Positions 37,582-47,386 of a stretch of 64,000 nucleotides of DNA are shown piece by piece. The notes beneath the pieces are model-generated. The model did not search any database. It had not been told where the DNA came from and was given only the letters and a program-made list of their open reading frames with translations. Source of the DNA: Rahnella inusitata. GTDB taxonomy: Bacteria > Pseudomonadota > Gammaproteobacteria > Enterobacterales > Enterobacteriaceae. The stretch lies in NCBI RefSeq assembly GCF_003263515.1, contig NZ_JYDE01000032.1, positions 1 to 64,000 of the forward strand, in the 5' to 3' direction. Every line of letters starts with the position of its first letter. The stretch's first letter is position 1. Both the position numbers and the translations under genes were made by a program.

Positions 37582-38784
37582 TCATTGACTCACTGTATCG
37601 CCCAGCGTTTGGATCAGACGATTTGACCAGCTGAACAATGCGGCCGTCAGCAAAATATCCAGAGATTGCGTGGCAGTGTAGCCCGCGTCAGAAAGCCCGT
37701 GCAGCAGTCGCGCATCAAAACGCTCGGGAGTCCGGGTCAGGGCAATCACGCTTTCCAGTAAGGCCGCTTCTGCGCTGCCAGCCTGTTTCTGCGAAACCGC
37801 ATCCACCACCTCGTCACGATAAGTCGCTTCAAACAGCTGTTCGATTAATTCCGTACGGCCTTCAGCTTCCAGATACAACCGGCCGTGGATCCCCGCGCAG
37901 TACAAACAACCATTAAGCTCTGAAGTGGCCACCGCCGCGAGTTCGCGCCACGCGGCTTTAGGGCGCTCGCCCGCCTGCATAATGTTGTTAAACACGGCGG
38001 AAAATTCGCTCAGTGCATCGGCGTTGTGTACCAGTAAGGTGTAGAAAGAAGAGGAGCGGGCGTCCGGTGCAATCAAATCCAGCACATCCTGCTGATGCTG
38101 ACTGGCACTTTCGGGAGCGACTTCCGGCAGCCGCGAGGACCATTGCAACATCGCCAGAGAATACCCTTTCTGCTCGCAACCTTCCGGAGAAGGGAAGCCC
38201 GGCAATACCGCTGCCGCCCGGCCACGGAGTCCGTTCAAAATGGCCAGTACGCGCGCCTGATAACTCACAAAACCGATCAGCTGGGTAAAGGTCACAATGT
38301 CCTGTGTGCTCAGGCCCACGTCATTGAGCTGGCTCAGCATAGGCGGGGTAATTAAGGTCGGCTGGGTGGCGAGTAATCTGGCGAACTGAGTGATATGGGT
38401 CTGGCGGATGTTACTTTCACGGGAGGCGTCAGGGCTGGAGAGCGGGGCGAGGCGTGCGGCGTAATGGCTACAAAGTGGCTGTACGCCGCTCACCTGCGCG
38501 ACGGTCAGCGCGCTGCTCAGCCGGTCATATAAAGATAGCGTCTCGGTGCGGGAAACCTTCAGGCTGTCGGGAAAAAGCACGTCGTAACAGGCGCGGGAGG
38601 CATTCAGTAATCCCTGACGCTCATGAATCAGCGAGCGCAGCGTCGGGTCGAGTTGTGCATCTTGCCCGAGCAGAAAGCGATCCTGTGCCAACGCAGCGTG
38701 CGGATCAAGCGGCAGATGACCCTGCTGGCTGGATTGAGTTTCGTGATACCAGCCGCTGTGCGCGGCCTTGCGTTGTTGTTCCAT
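37582..38784 (-). CDS. CMD/AhpD-like peroxidase-related protein
   Basis: This 400-residue protein has two carboxymuconolactone-decarboxylase/AhpD-like halves. The N-terminal half (about 60-190) has the helical pattern (TFTQLIGFVSYQARVLAILNG) but no cysteines. The C-terminal half (about 215-395) carries the redox motif ELNGCLYCAGIH, with the CxxC and following His of AhpD-type active sites. Only the second half can therefore be redox active. AAAGGA precedes the start. It lies downstream of sapF on the same strand, but a terminator separates them. Related two-domain proteins are often encoded beside peptide-type ABC transporters. The substrate is unknown. Confidence 0.78.
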   Translation of the reverse strand: MEQQRKAAHSGWYHETQSSQQGHLPLDPHAALAQDRFLLGQDAQLDPTLRSLIHERQGLLNASRACYDVLFPDSLKVSRTETLSLYDRLSSALTVAQVSGVQPLCSHYAARLAPLSSPDASRESNIRQTHITQFARLLATQPTLITPPMLSQLNDVGLSTQDIVTFTQLIGFVSYQARVLAILNGLRGRAAAVLPGFPSPEGCEQKGYSLAMLQWSSRLPEVAPESASQHQQDVLDLIAPDARSSSFYTLLVHNADALSEFSAVFNNIMQAGERPKAAWRELAAVATSELNGCLYCAGIHGRLYLEAEGRTELIEQLFEATYRDEVVDAVSQKQAGSAEAALLESVIALTRTPERFDARLLHGLSDAGYTATQSLDILLTAALFSWSNRLIQTLGDTVSQ

Positions 38785-38957
38785 GAACGGGTCCTTTGCT
38801 TCAGGCCTGATACCTCAGGCAAATTTACAGACCCTATCGTTGCTTATCCTCGTGTCGAGATAAAATAATGTTAAGCGATAAATCATAGCGAAATGGAATA
38901 GAAAGCCGCAGAAATAACAGTCGAATCTATTAATGGCGACAATTTGTACTGTGATTG

Positions 38958-38993
38958 TCAAAAAAAGCGGCCTCAGTTGCCTGATACCGCTTT
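38958..38993 (-). terminator. sap operon terminator
   Basis: On the minus strand AAAGCGG / CCGCTTT with an inner TCAG/CTGA stem is followed by T5, 28 bases past the sapF stop. Confidence 0.82.
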
Positions 38994-39020
38994 ATTCAGA
39001 AACCTGTTAATCGCCTGTTC

Positions 39021-39836
39021 TCAGCGACCGTTACCATCGCGACGCCAGGCATCGGCGGTAAGGGCTTCACCAAAGTGACTGGAGATCAGTCGTTTGGTGA
39101 GGTCATGCAGCGGCGCAGCCAGCACTTCAGCAGTATTACCGCGTTCAACCACTTCACCTTCATGCATTACCAGCACTTGATCGCTGATGTGTTTCATCAT
39201 GCCAAGGTGTTGCGTCACATAGATGTACGAAATTCCCTGCTTTTCCTGCAACTCGAGCATCATGTTTATGACCTGTGAACGCATCGACATATCCAGCGAC
39301 GCCAGCGCTTCATCGGCAACGATCACTTTCGGTTGCAGGATCAGCGCGCGGGCGAGGGCGACGCTCTGCTTTTGACCGGAGGCGAGCATATGGGGATAGT
39401 AGTTGGCGTGGTCGGGCAACATGCCCACCAGCCGTAACGTCTGGTTAATGCGCTGCTCACGCTGCTGTGCATCCATTTCACTGTTCAGACGCAGCGGGGC
39501 TTCCAGCAACTGGCCGATTCGCTGACGCGGATTGAGCGAGGTGCTTGGATCCTGAAAAATCATGCGGATTTGCTGGCTGCGAAAGCGATAGTCGCGAAAC
39601 GCCAGCGGATGATCGTCAATCAGGATTTCACCGCCGCTGGGCTCTACCATGCCTGACAGCATTTTCGCCAGCGTGGATTTCCCTGAACCATTTTCACCGA
39701 TGATCGCCAGCGTCTGTTTTTCCCGCAGCGTGAAGCTGACGGGTTTAACCGCTTCAAGATTCATTTTGCGAAACAGCCCGGTGCGATAACGGAACGTTTT
39801 GCTCAGGTTACGAACTTCGAGCAAGGTCTCGGCCAT
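39021..39836 (-). CDS. sapF: Peptide ABC transporter ATPase SapF
   Basis: This 271-residue cytoplasmic ATPase of the Sap transporter (putrescine export in E. coli, antimicrobial peptide resistance and heme import in other bacteria) has Walker A GENGSGKST (about 47-55). The signature region reads ASGQKQ rather than LSGGQ, and Walker B is VIVADEALASLD. It overlaps sapD by one base (TAATG), so translation is coupled. It is the last gene of the operon. Confidence 0.95.
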   Translation of the reverse strand: MAETLLEVRNLSKTFRYRTGLFRKMNLEAVKPVSFTLREKQTLAIIGENGSGKSTLAKMLSGMVEPSGGEILIDDHPLAFRDYRFRSQQIRMIFQDPSTSLNPRQRIGQLLEAPLRLNSEMDAQQREQRINQTLRLVGMLPDHANYYPHMLASGQKQSVALARALILQPKVIVADEALASLDMSMRSQVINMMLELQEKQGISYIYVTQHLGMMKHISDQVLVMHEGEVVERGNTAEVLAAPLHDLTKRLISSHFGEALTADAWRRDGNGR

Positions 39837-40828
39837 TATTGCTCCTCCATATTCAGCGGGAAGTGACAGGCATAAGCATGGGTTTTCGCCAGACGCAGGC
39901 GCGGTGTCTCAATACATTTTTTCTGAGCGTAAGGGCAGCGTGGCCCCAGACGGCAGCCAATCGGCAAATGTTCCAGCGAAGGGATCGCGCCTGGCAGCGT
40001 ATTCAGCCGGCTTTTGTGCGGCAGTGAACGGCCAAAATCAGGCATCGCGCGGATTAATGCCTGCGTGTAAGGGTGGTGTGGCGCCGCCAGCAGATCTTCG
40101 CAGGTCGCGCTTTCCACCGTTTGTCCGCAGTACAGCACGTTAATACGGTTGGCCCATTTGCTCATCATTTGCAGGTCGTGGCTGATCAATAAAATCGTGG
40201 TGTTATTGTTCTGATTCAGACGCGCGAGCAGGCGGAAAATCTGCGCCTGCGTGGTCGGTTCCATCGCGTTGGTTGGCTCATCGGCAATGAGCAGGCGCGG
40301 CTGATTGGCCAGCGCGATAGCGATCATCACTTTCTGGCATTCGCCTTCGGTGAGTTCATAGGGATAACTGGCCATGATGTCTTTGTGATCTTTAATGCCA
40401 ACGCGGTGCAGCAGCTCGATGGCACGGTATTTGCGCCAGCGGAAACGCTGATACCAGCGGCCTTTATAGGTCCAGCCGGGGATCGCCTGACTCAGCTGCC
40501 GCCCGATGTTTTCGGAAGGATCCAGACAGGACTGAGGTTCCTGAAAAATCATCGATACATTCTGGCCGACCAGCTTGCGGCGTTCGCGCGGGGTCAGTTG
40601 CAACAAATCGATATCGTCAAAACGCATCCGGTCAGCGGTGACGCGCCAGTTATCTTTGGTCACGCCGCAGATGGCCTTGGCGATCAGGCTTTTTCCCGAA
40701 CCGGATTCCCCCACCAGCCCGCGAATTTCACCGGCGTTGAGTGTCATGCTGACGCGATCGACCGCTTTAACCGGGCCTTCGGAGGTCATAAATTCGATGG
40801 TCAGATTGCGGATATCAAGTAACGGCAT
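39836..40828 (-). CDS. sapD: Peptide ABC transporter ATPase SapD
   Basis: This 330-residue ATPase has the same length as E. coli SapD. Walker A is GESGSGKS (about 40-47), the signature region is LTEGECQKV, and Walker B is [12 protein letters not shown]. The oligopeptide-transporter C-terminal extension ([14 protein letters not shown]) is present. E. coli SapD is also needed for Trk potassium uptake. It overlaps sapC and sapF by one base each. Confidence 0.95.
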   Translation of the reverse strand: MPLLDIRNLTIEFMTSEGPVKAVDRVSMTLNAGEIRGLVGESGSGKSLIAKAICGVTKDNWRVTADRMRFDDIDLLQLTPRERRKLVGQNVSMIFQEPQSCLDPSENIGRQLSQAIPGWTYKGRWYQRFRWRKYRAIELLHRVGIKDHKDIMASYPYELTEGECQKVMIAIALANQPRLLIADEPTNAMEPTTQAQIFRLLARLNQNNNTTILLISHDLQMMSKWANRINVLYCGQTVESATCEDLLAAPHHPYTQALIRAMPDFGRSLPHKSRLNTLPGAIPSLEHLPIGCRLGPRCPYAQKKCIETPRLRLAKTHAYACHFPLNMEEQ

Positions 40829-41718
40829 TATTCCACCCCCGCATTGATCGCCCGACGCACACCGTCACCCAGCAGGTTGATCAGCAATACGCTGATAAGG
40901 ATCGCAGCACCCGGCAGCATCACCGTCCACGGCGCGACATACACCAGCTCCAGCGAGTCTCCGAGCATCGCGCCCCATTCCGGCGACGGCAGTTGCGCAC
41001 CCAAATCGAGAAAACCGAGGGCAGCAATATCCAGAATGGCCATCGACAGCGCGCGGGTAAACTCCGTTGCCAGCACCGCGACAATATTGGGTAAAACCGC
41101 GTAACGCAGGATTTGCCAGGTGGAGGCACCGTCCAGACGCACGGCGACCACATATTCTTTTTCCAGCTCGTCGTGCACTGCGCTGTAAATGGTGCGTGAA
41201 ATGCGTGGCAACAGCGCCAGCCAGACGGCCAGCATCGCGTGCTCCAGTTTCGGGCCAAGAAAAGCCACCACCACAATGGCCAGCAGCAGGGAAGGGATCG
41301 ATAACAGCGTGTCGAGCACATGATTGAGAATGGCCGATTTTAGCCCGCGCGAAATCCCGGCAAGCACGCCGATAATTACACCGCACAGCGACGCCGCAAG
41401 CGTAATCACCAGCGCACCGCCAATGGTCGGCGCCGCGCCGGTCAGGATCCGGCTCAGCAGGTCACGGCCCAGATCGTCAGTGCCCAGAAAGAAGCCGACA
41501 TTCCCGTAGCGCGACCACGAAGGCGGTAACAGCTGATACCCTAAAAATTGCTGATCCAGAGCATAGGGCGCCAGCAAATGGCCGAAAACACACAGGAACA
41601 GCAATCCGATGACGCCGTAGAAACCGATCATCGACAGCGTGTCGCGATAGAAAATCCCCCACGTATGGCGCAGCGGGCTCGGTACCTGTTTTTCGCGGTA
41701 TACGTTATCGAAGGGCAT
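40828..41718 (-). CDS. sapC: Peptide ABC transporter permease SapC
   Basis: This 296-residue DppC/OppC-type permease has about six membrane helices and the EAA loop near the C-terminal third ([17 protein letters not shown]). It pairs with SapB to form the membrane channel. It overlaps sapB by 14 bases, which implies coupled translation. Confidence 0.94.
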   Translation of the reverse strand: MPFDNVYREKQVPSPLRHTWGIFYRDTLSMIGFYGVIGLLFLCVFGHLLAPYALDQQFLGYQLLPPSWSRYGNVGFFLGTDDLGRDLLSRILTGAAPTIGGALVITLAASLCGVIIGVLAGISRGLKSAILNHVLDTLLSIPSLLLAIVVVAFLGPKLEHAMLAVWLALLPRISRTIYSAVHDELEKEYVVAVRLDGASTWQILRYAVLPNIVAVLATEFTRALSMAILDIAALGFLDLGAQLPSPEWGAMLGDSLELVYVAPWTVMLPGAAILISVLLINLLGDGVRRAINAGVE

Positions 41719-42670
41719 ACCATTCCTTATGTTTCAATGGATTCATCAGTGCGCCCAAAATGTCTGAGAACACGTTAACCACAATCACCAGCGAACCAAC
41801 CACCATCACGCCTGCGGAAATCGCGGCGTAATCCTGCTGGCGGATGGCGTTAATCAGCCAGCGCCCGATACCCGGCCAGTTGAAGACGACTTCGGTAATC
41901 ATCGCCAGTGTCAGCATGGTGGAAAATTGCAGGCCGAGTTTCGGAATGATCGGCGGTAGCGCGTTGTGCAGCACGTGGCGGCGGATAATAGTGAAGCGGG
42001 ATAAACCACGCGTCGCAGCAGCTTTTACATAGTTCTTCGCCAGAATTTCGTCGGTTGAAATTCGCATCAGGCGGATCACCTCGGTGGTCGGTGCAACCGC
42101 CAGCGCGGCAATCGGTAAAATCATATGGCGGACGGCGCTGACAATCATCTCATGGCGATAGGGCGAATCTGACAGCCAGGCATCAATCAGTGTCAGGCCG
42201 GTGACGGTTTTCAGCTGATAGAGCAAGTCCAGCCGCCCGGACACCGGCAGCCAGCCGAGCTGGAGTGAGAAGAAAAGCATCAGCAACACCGCCAGCCAGA
42301 ATACCGGAATGGAAAACCCGAGCAGCGCGAGACTACTGATTGCCACGTCCGGCCACTTTCCGCGCATTACACCCGCCAGAATACCGAGCGGAATACCGAC
42401 GATTAACGCCAGCGCAAACGCCAGAATGCAAAGTTCCATGGTCGCCGGGAATACGGATTGGAGCTGGTAGGTAATGCTTTCGCCGTTAATACTGGAAACG
42501 CCAAAATCCAGCTGGAATAAGCTGGTGAAGTAGAAATGGTAGGCATCCCAAAGAGACGCACCGCGCAGTGGAGCGTTTGGCGTGAAATAGCTCAGGCTAA
42601 ATGCCACCAGACTGAGGAAAAACAGCGTCACCAGCAGTAAAAGGATTCGACGTAACGTGAAGATGATCAT
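41705..42670 (-). CDS. sapB: Peptide ABC transporter permease SapB
   Basis: This 321-residue DppB/OppB-type permease has an N-terminal membrane helix ([20 protein letters not shown]), about six helices in total and the EAA loop [18 protein letters not shown]. Its length equals E. coli SapB. Its start overlaps the sapA stop by 4 bases (ATGA). Confidence 0.94.
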   Translation of the reverse strand: MIIFTLRRILLLLVTLFFLSLVAFSLSYFTPNAPLRGASLWDAYHFYFTSLFQLDFGVSSINGESITYQLQSVFPATMELCILAFALALIVGIPLGILAGVMRGKWPDVAISSLALLGFSIPVFWLAVLLMLFFSLQLGWLPVSGRLDLLYQLKTVTGLTLIDAWLSDSPYRHEMIVSAVRHMILPIAALAVAPTTEVIRLMRISTDEILAKNYVKAAATRGLSRFTIIRRHVLHNALPPIIPKLGLQFSTMLTLAMITEVVFNWPGIGRWLINAIRQQDYAAISAGVMVVGSLVIVVNVFSDILGALMNPLKHKEWYALR

Positions 42671-44331
42671 GGTGCCTTCCTTCCTTCATCATCGCGAAAC
42701 ACACCGGCAAACGAGGAATTGCCAAACGGGCTCAACACCAGACCTTTTATATCGTAACGATAAGCCTGAAGGCGCAGGGAGGAGGCCAGAGGCAGAACCG
42801 GTAACTGCTGCTCAAGAATTTTTTGCGCCTGCTGATAAAACTCAATGCGCTGAGAAAGCTGCTGGGAAAGTAAGCCCTGGCGCAGCAGTTCATCAAATTT
42901 CGGGTCACACCAGTGAGCATAGTTGGTCTGTGAATGGATCGCCGCACAACTGAGCATCGGACGGAAGAAACTGTCAGGGTCGTTACTGTCCGTTGACCAC
43001 CCGGTCAGCGTCAGGTCGTGGTTCATCTCCATCAGCCTGGCCTCCTGAAAACGGCCTTCGACAGGCACGATCACCACTTTTATGCCGACCTGCGCGAGGT
43101 CAGCCTGCAACAGTTCTGCGGTTTTCAGCGGGCTTGGGTTAAACGACTGAGAAGCCGTGGGCACCCACAAATGCAGCGTCAGCTTTTCCTGACCTAAATC
43201 TTTCAGGATTTGCTGTGCTTTCTTCGGATTGTATTCTGTGACCTGCGCATTGCTGTCGTACGCCCAGGAGGCGCGAGGCAAAATAGAAGCGGCAGTTTCT
43301 GCGGTGCCGTAATAAATCGACTGCATCAGGCGCTGGTTATTAATAGAAAGCGCCACCGCCTGACGAACTCGCGGATCGTTTAGCGGCGCTTTGTTGGTAT
43401 TAAACGCCAGATACGCCACGTTCATGCCAGGGCGCAGCGAGAGGCGTAAACGAGGGTCTTCACGCAAAATCGACAACTGACTGGCGGCGGGATAGGCCAG
43501 CACGTCACATTCGCCGGTCAGAAGTTTGGATAACCGCCCTGTACCGCCGACGCCCATGTCGATCACCACCTGCGCCATGCGCGGTGTGCCTTTCCAGTAA
43601 CTGCCGTTGCGCGTCAGTCGCACGTATTGGCCGGTGCGATACTCGCCGAGCTGGAACGGGCCAGTGCCAACGGGCTGACGGTCAATTTCTTCTTCATTAC
43701 CGGCTTTTTGCAGATTGGCCGCATATTCGGCTGAAAGCACGGGTGCGTAGTGCGTCGCTAAATGCCAGAGGAAAGAGGCGTCAGGGTTATTGAGGCGAAA
43801 CTCCACCGTCGAATCATCCAGCTTCTTAATGCTCTTAATGGCTTTTGCAAACTGCAAACTGTCGAAATACGGATACTCTTCGCCGTTGACGGCGTGGTAG
43901 TGATTATTCGGATCGATAATGCGCTGGAAGCTGAACACCACGTCGTCAGCATTCATTTTACGCGTCGGCGAGAACCCGCCAGTTTTCTGGAAAGGTACGT
44001 CTTTGCGCAAATGGAAACGGTAGGTGGCGCCGTCGTCAAGGACTTCCCAGCTTTGGGCCAGTTCCGGGATCAGACGATAGGTATAGGGATCAACGTCCAG
44101 CAGGCGGTCGTACAACTGCGCCGCGAGGGTATCAATGATCAGTCCGCTGCTGGCTTTCTGCGGATTAAAGGTATTGATCATTCCGTTGACGCAATAGACA
44201 AAGCCACTCTGGCGAATATCTTTATTCGGTGCACTGACGACCGGCGGGCTGGCGTGTGTTGGGGCAGTCTCTGCAAACACTGCTGTGGACAAGCCGCTCA
44301 GTAAAAGCATCCACAAAGTTAAACGACGCAT
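42667..44331 (-). CDS. sapA: Periplasmic peptide-binding protein SapA
   Basis: This 554-residue solute-binding protein (SBP_bac_5 family) delivers peptides, or heme in Haemophilus, to SapBCDF. It has a signal peptide ([20 protein letters not shown]) and the family segments [11 protein letters not shown] and [13 protein letters not shown]. The start at 44331 was chosen for the signal peptide. ATG codons 10 and 20 codons upstream would bury it. It is the first gene of the operon. The divergent upstream gap carries the ryhB gene and Fur-box-like sites. Confidence 0.95.
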   Translation of the reverse strand: MRRLTLWMLLLSGLSTAVFAETAPTHASPPVVSAPNKDIRQSGFVYCVNGMINTFNPQKASSGLIIDTLAAQLYDRLLDVDPYTYRLIPELAQSWEVLDDGATYRFHLRKDVPFQKTGGFSPTRKMNADDVVFSFQRIIDPNNHYHAVNGEEYPYFDSLQFAKAIKSIKKLDDSTVEFRLNNPDASFLWHLATHYAPVLSAEYAANLQKAGNEEEIDRQPVGTGPFQLGEYRTGQYVRLTRNGSYWKGTPRMAQVVIDMGVGGTGRLSKLLTGECDVLAYPAASQLSILREDPRLRLSLRPGMNVAYLAFNTNKAPLNDPRVRQAVALSINNQRLMQSIYYGTAETAASILPRASWAYDSNAQVTEYNPKKAQQILKDLGQEKLTLHLWVPTASQSFNPSPLKTAELLQADLAQVGIKVVIVPVEGRFQEARLMEMNHDLTLTGWSTDSNDPDSFFRPMLSCAAIHSQTNYAHWCDPKFDELLRQGLLSQQLSQRIEFYQQAQKILEQQLPVLPLASSLRLQAYRYDIKGLVLSPFGNSSFAGVFRDDEGRKAP

Positions 44332-44522
44332 AAAGGCTTCAAAGTTAAGGTGCAATGCCATAAGTGTACCGTACTCTGCGAGGTACCCCAATCCATTGCG
44401 CGAAACACCGCGTATTCCTGCGGCACATTGCGCAAAAATTGCCCTGTAGTTTGGCGAAAGGGGAAAAAGAGGAGCCCTTAACGATCTCAGGGTTGTTCAA
44501 AGAGTAGTCTTATTGTTGATGT

Positions 44523-44541
44523 GGTAATGAGAAATATTCTC
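44523..44541. promoter_or_regulatory. Upstream Fur-box-like site of the ryhB region
   Basis: GGTAATGAGAAATATTCTC matches 14 of 19 positions of the Fur consensus GATAATGATAATCATTATC and contains the near-palindrome TGAGAAATATTCTCA. It lies 20 bases upstream of a better box, so Fur may bind both cooperatively. Confidence 0.5.
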
Positions 44542-44551
44542 AACAAAGTAC

Positions 44552-44581
44552 TTTACAGACGATACTGAGAACCATTATCAT
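44552..44581 (+). promoter_or_regulatory. ryhB promoter
   Basis: A -35 TTTACA (44552-44557) and a -10 TATCAT (44576-44581) are separated by 18 bases, with the main Fur box between and over them. Transcription is expected to start near 44589. Confidence 0.65.
44561..44579 (+). promoter_or_regulatory. Fur box overlapping the ryhB promoter
   Basis: GATACTGAGAACCATTATC matches 16 of 19 positions of the Fur consensus. It covers the spacer and most of the -10, so iron-loaded Fur would block RNA polymerase, as at ryhB in E. coli. Confidence 0.8.
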
Positions 44582-44588
44582 CCTTTTC

Positions 44589-44688
44589 ACCGAACGAGAG
44601 GTGTCCCGCCAGGGGCGTTAATCGCGAGGTACGACATTGCTCACATTGCTTCCAGAATTACTTAGCCAGCTCGGGTGCTGGCTTTTTT
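44589..44688 (+). ncRNA. ryhB: Iron-responsive small RNA RyhB
   Basis: The core from 44631 (ACGACATTGCTCACATTGCT and on to the terminator) is nearly identical to E. coli RyhB: the target-pairing segment CACATTGCTTCCAG, then ATTACTTAGCCAGC and a terminator stem ending in T8. The 5' third differs from E. coli, and the transcript would be about 100 rather than 90 nt. With Hfq, RyhB represses mRNAs of iron-using proteins when iron is scarce. The locus (between sapA and pspF, convergent with pspF) differs from the yhhX-yhhY locus of E. coli. The 5' end is estimated from the promoter. Confidence 0.92.
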
Positions 44689-44690
44689 TT
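44664..44690 (+). terminator. ryhB intrinsic terminator
   Basis: AGCCAGC / GCTGGCT with a 6-base loop is followed by eight Ts. A long U-tail is needed for Hfq binding in RyhB. Confidence 0.92.
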
Positions 44691-44699
44691 GCCTAAAAT

Positions 44700-45704
44700 T
44701 TAGTCATCTTCCTGTGCGTTAACCTGTATCCCATGTTTCTTCAACATTCCGCGTAACTGATGGTAAGTCACGTTCAGCAATCCGGCCGCCTTGCGCTGAT
44801 TGAAACGCGCCTGCCGCAGCGCCTGTTCGATCAGATTTTTTTCCTGACCGGTCACCCATTGTTTTAAATCCAGCGGCAGCGTGGGCAGCGACGGATTATC
44901 TTCTGTCTCTGCCTGTTGCTCAGGTTCAGTCCGGCGCGCAAACGGGTTGAGGATAATATTGTCGAGCGGAAATTCGCTGGTGCCGTGACGGTACATCGAG
45001 CGTTCAACGACGTTTTTCAGCTCGCGGATATTTCCTGGCCAGCGGTAGGTCATCAGCGTGTCACGAGCGCCATCGGTAAAGCCAGGAAATAAAGGCAACG
45101 AGAGCTCACGGCACATCTGAATAGCGAAGTGTTCGGCCAGCAACATGATGTCCTGCTGGCGTTCCCTCAGCGGCGGCAACTGCACTACATCAAAGGCCAG
45201 ACGGTCGAGCAGATCAGCGCGGAATTTTCCCGCCTCCGCCAGCGCCGGTAAATCATCATTGGTCGCGCAGACCAACCGCACGTCGACCTGCAACGGCTGG
45301 CTGCCACCGACGCGCTCCAGATGTCCGTACTCAATCACCCGCAGCAGCTTTTCCTGCACCAGCATTGGCGCCGTCGCCAGCTCATCAAGGAACAGCGTGC
45401 CGCCGTCGGCGCGCTCAAAACGCCCGAGATGGCGTTTCTGCGCACCGGTAAACGCACCGGCTTCGTGGCCGAAGAGTTCGGAATCCAGCAGATTTTCATT
45501 CAGTGCCGCACAGTTAAGTGAGATGAACGGCCCCTGCCAGCGCGGTGACAGATAATGCAGACGATGCGCAATCAGCTCTTTGCCGCTGCCGCGCTCGCCG
45601 GTCACCAGCACCGGCTTATTCAGTTTCGCCAGCTGCGAAACCTGTTCCAGCACCTCAATAAAGGCGTTGGCTTCGCCGAGTAAATTGTCTGTATTATCAG
45701 TCAT
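44700..45704 (-). CDS. pspF: Phage shock protein operon activator PspF
   Basis: PspF is a sigma-54 bacterial enhancer-binding protein without a receiver domain, held inactive by PspA. The 334-residue protein has an AAA+ domain with Walker A GERGSGKE (36-43), the sigma-54 contacting loop GAFTGA at 83-88 (same positions as in E. coli), and a C-terminal Fis-type helix-turn-helix (RKAAGLLNVTYHQLRGMLKK). It is divergent from pspA across 256 bases holding the sigma-54 promoter. Confidence 0.96.
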   Translation of the reverse strand: MTDNTDNLLGEANAFIEVLEQVSQLAKLNKPVLVTGERGSGKELIAHRLHYLSPRWQGPFISLNCAALNENLLDSELFGHEAGAFTGAQKRHLGRFERADGGTLFLDELATAPMLVQEKLLRVIEYGHLERVGGSQPLQVDVRLVCATNDDLPALAEAGKFRADLLDRLAFDVVQLPPLRERQQDIMLLAEHFAIQMCRELSLPLFPGFTDGARDTLMTYRWPGNIRELKNVVERSMYRHGTSEFPLDNIILNPFARRTEPEQQAETEDNPSLPTLPLDLKQWVTGQEKNLIEQALRQARFNQRKAAGLLNVTYHQLRGMLKKHGIQVNAQEDD

Positions 45705-45828
45705 CAGGCTTTCCTTGTGTGGTGAATTACACTAACACTTGGTGAAAATAGTCATCTCGAAAAATAAGCATAGCAGAGTCGAAAATAAAAAATTCAATTT
45801 ATTCATAAAGATAACGATTTAAAAAAGT

Positions 45829-45844
45829 TGGCACGGATCCTGAT
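45829..45844 (+). promoter_or_regulatory. Sigma-54 promoter of the psp operon
   Basis: TGGCACGGATCCTGAT gives the -24 GG and -12 GA/GC-type elements at the correct spacing, and aligns with the E. coli pspA promoter. The transcript would start about 107 bases before pspA. PspF upstream activating sites should lie between here and the pspF start. Confidence 0.75.
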
Positions 45845-45960
45845 ATAGGTTTACTGCGGCAAGTCATCAGTGACGGCTGCTTTAACCGGTAACAGATTGG
45901 CCGGATCCCTTAAAACCGGCTGAGGCCGGATGCCAACAGAATCAAAGAGGAATTTCGATT

Positions 45961-46632
45961 ATGGGTATTTTTTCTCGCTTCGCTGACATCATTAACGCCA
46001 ACATCAACACGCTGTTGGATAAAGCAGAAGATCCACAAAAACTGGTTCGTCTGATGATTCAGGAAATGGAAGACACGCTGGTGGAACTGCGTTCAACTTC
46101 TGCCCGTGCGCTGGCAGAAAAGAAACAGTTGATCCGCCGCATCGATCAGGGCGAGTCTCAGCAGAACGAATGGCAGGACAAAGCCGAACTGGCGCTGCGT
46201 AAAGATAAAGACGATCTGGCGCGTGCGGCGCTTATCGAAAAACAAAAACTGTCCGATCTGGTTGCTGTATTGAAAAATGAAGTGACCGTGGTGGAAGAAA
46301 CGCTGGATCGTATGAAATCGGAAATCGGCGAGTTGGAAAGCAAACTGACCGAAACCCGTGCCCGTCAGCAGGCGCTGACCTTGCGTCATCAGGCCGCGTC
46401 TTCTTCACGTGACGTTCGCCGCCAGCTCGACAGCGGGAAGATTGATGAAGCGATGGCGCGTTTCGAGCAATTTGAACGTCGTATCGATCACATGGAAGCG
46501 GAAGCGGAAACCGTGGGTATCGGCAAAAAGAAATCGCTGGATCAGCAGTTCGCCGATCTTAAGGCCGATGATGAAATCAGCGCGCAAATTGCAGCCCTGA
46601 AAGCGAAAATGAACGTGAGCAAAGACGCGTAA
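45961..46632 (+). CDS. pspA: Phage shock protein A
   Basis: This 223-residue ESCRT-III-like protein is almost entirely coiled coil. In resting cells it binds and inhibits PspF. Under envelope stress it binds PspBC and assembles on the membrane to limit proton leakage. The N-terminal amphipathic helix [19 protein letters not shown] is conserved. Its start follows AAAGAGGAAT. Confidence 0.97.
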   Translation: MGIFSRFADIINANINTLLDKAEDPQKLVRLMIQEMEDTLVELRSTSARALAEKKQLIRRIDQGESQQNEWQDKAELALRKDKDDLARAALIEKQKLSDLVAVLKNEVTVVEETLDRMKSEIGELESKLTETRARQQALTLRHQAASSSRDVRRQLDSGKIDEAMARFEQFERRIDHMEAEAETVGIGKKKSLDQQFADLKADDEISAQIAALKAKMNVSKDA

Positions 46633-46652
46633 TCCCCCACGATGATCGTCGA

Positions 46653-46676
46653 TGAACCTGCCTGCGGGCAGGTTCA
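46653..46676 (+). other. Hairpin between pspA and pspB
   Basis: TGAACCTGCC / GGCAGGTTCA forms a perfect 10-bp stem with a TGCG tetraloop and no T-tract. It probably protects the pspA 3' end or reduces read-through, helping PspA exceed PspBC. Confidence 0.65.
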
Positions 46677-46728
46677 CATTGCAGGACAACGCCTTCACCG
46701 GCACTAAAAAGACTCATAAGGAGAGACA

Positions 46729-46956
46729 ATGAGCTTCCTGTTTTTAGCCATTCCGCTGACCATTTTCGTTTTATTCGTGGCGCCTGTCTGGTTGTGGCTT
46801 CACTACAGCAATCGCCAGCAAAATGGCACTCAGCTTAGTCAGCATGAGATGCAAAATCTCTCCAGCCTGACGCAAGATGCGCAGCGTATGCGTGAACGTA
46901 TTCAGGCGCTGGAAGAAATTCTGGATTCCGAACATCCGGGCTGGAGGCAATCATAA
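46729..46956 (+). CDS. pspB: Phage shock protein B
   Basis: This 75-residue inner membrane protein has an N-terminal helix (residues 2-25) and a cytoplasmic coiled coil with a leucine-zipper-like pattern. With PspC it senses envelope stress and draws PspA away from PspF. AAGGAGAG stands before the start. It overlaps pspC by one base. Confidence 0.95.
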   Translation: MSFLFLAIPLTIFVLFVAPVWLWLHYSNRQQNGTQLSQHEMQNLSSLTQDAQRMRERIQALEEILDSEHPGWRQS

Positions 46957-47315
46957 TGGCGAGCCGAATGTCTGAACGAAAACTCTACCGCGTGCCGGAA
47001 GAGGGCGTGGTCAAAGGCGTACTGGCCGGGCTGGCGCACTATCTGGGTGTTCCGGTAAAACTGTTGCGGATCATGGCGGTGCTGTCGATTTTCTTCGGCC
47101 TGTTTATGTTCACCGTGGTGGCGTACATCATTCTCAGCTACGTGCTGGATCCGGTGCCCGCCAGCGAATATGAAGGCGAAACCGCGCCTTCGCCACGTAA
47201 CCTGCTGGAAGAAGCCGACCGCGAGCTGAAAGCCAGTGAACAGCGGTTACGACAAGTAGAACGTTATGTCACCTCGGAAACCTTTGGCGTACGCAGCCGT
47301 TTCCGTCAGCTCTAA
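46956..47315 (+). CDS. pspC: Phage shock protein C
   Basis: This 119-residue membrane protein has the PspC domain (KLYRVPEEGVVKGVLAGLAHYL) and a long hydrophobic helix (about residues 42-70). Its C-terminal segment can form a coiled coil. It is the partner of PspB in stress sensing. Its start ATG shares a base with the pspB stop. Confidence 0.95.
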   Translation: MASRMSERKLYRVPEEGVVKGVLAGLAHYLGVPVKLLRIMAVLSIFFGLFMFTVVAYIILSYVLDPVPASEYEGETAPSPRNLLEEADRELKASEQRLRQVERYVTSETFGVRSRFRQL

Positions 47316-47386
47316 AAATGCTTCTGGCCGCCGGACGTCGCGCCGGTTGCCAATTTCCTTTTCACGTCCCCGCTTAAGGAATCTTT

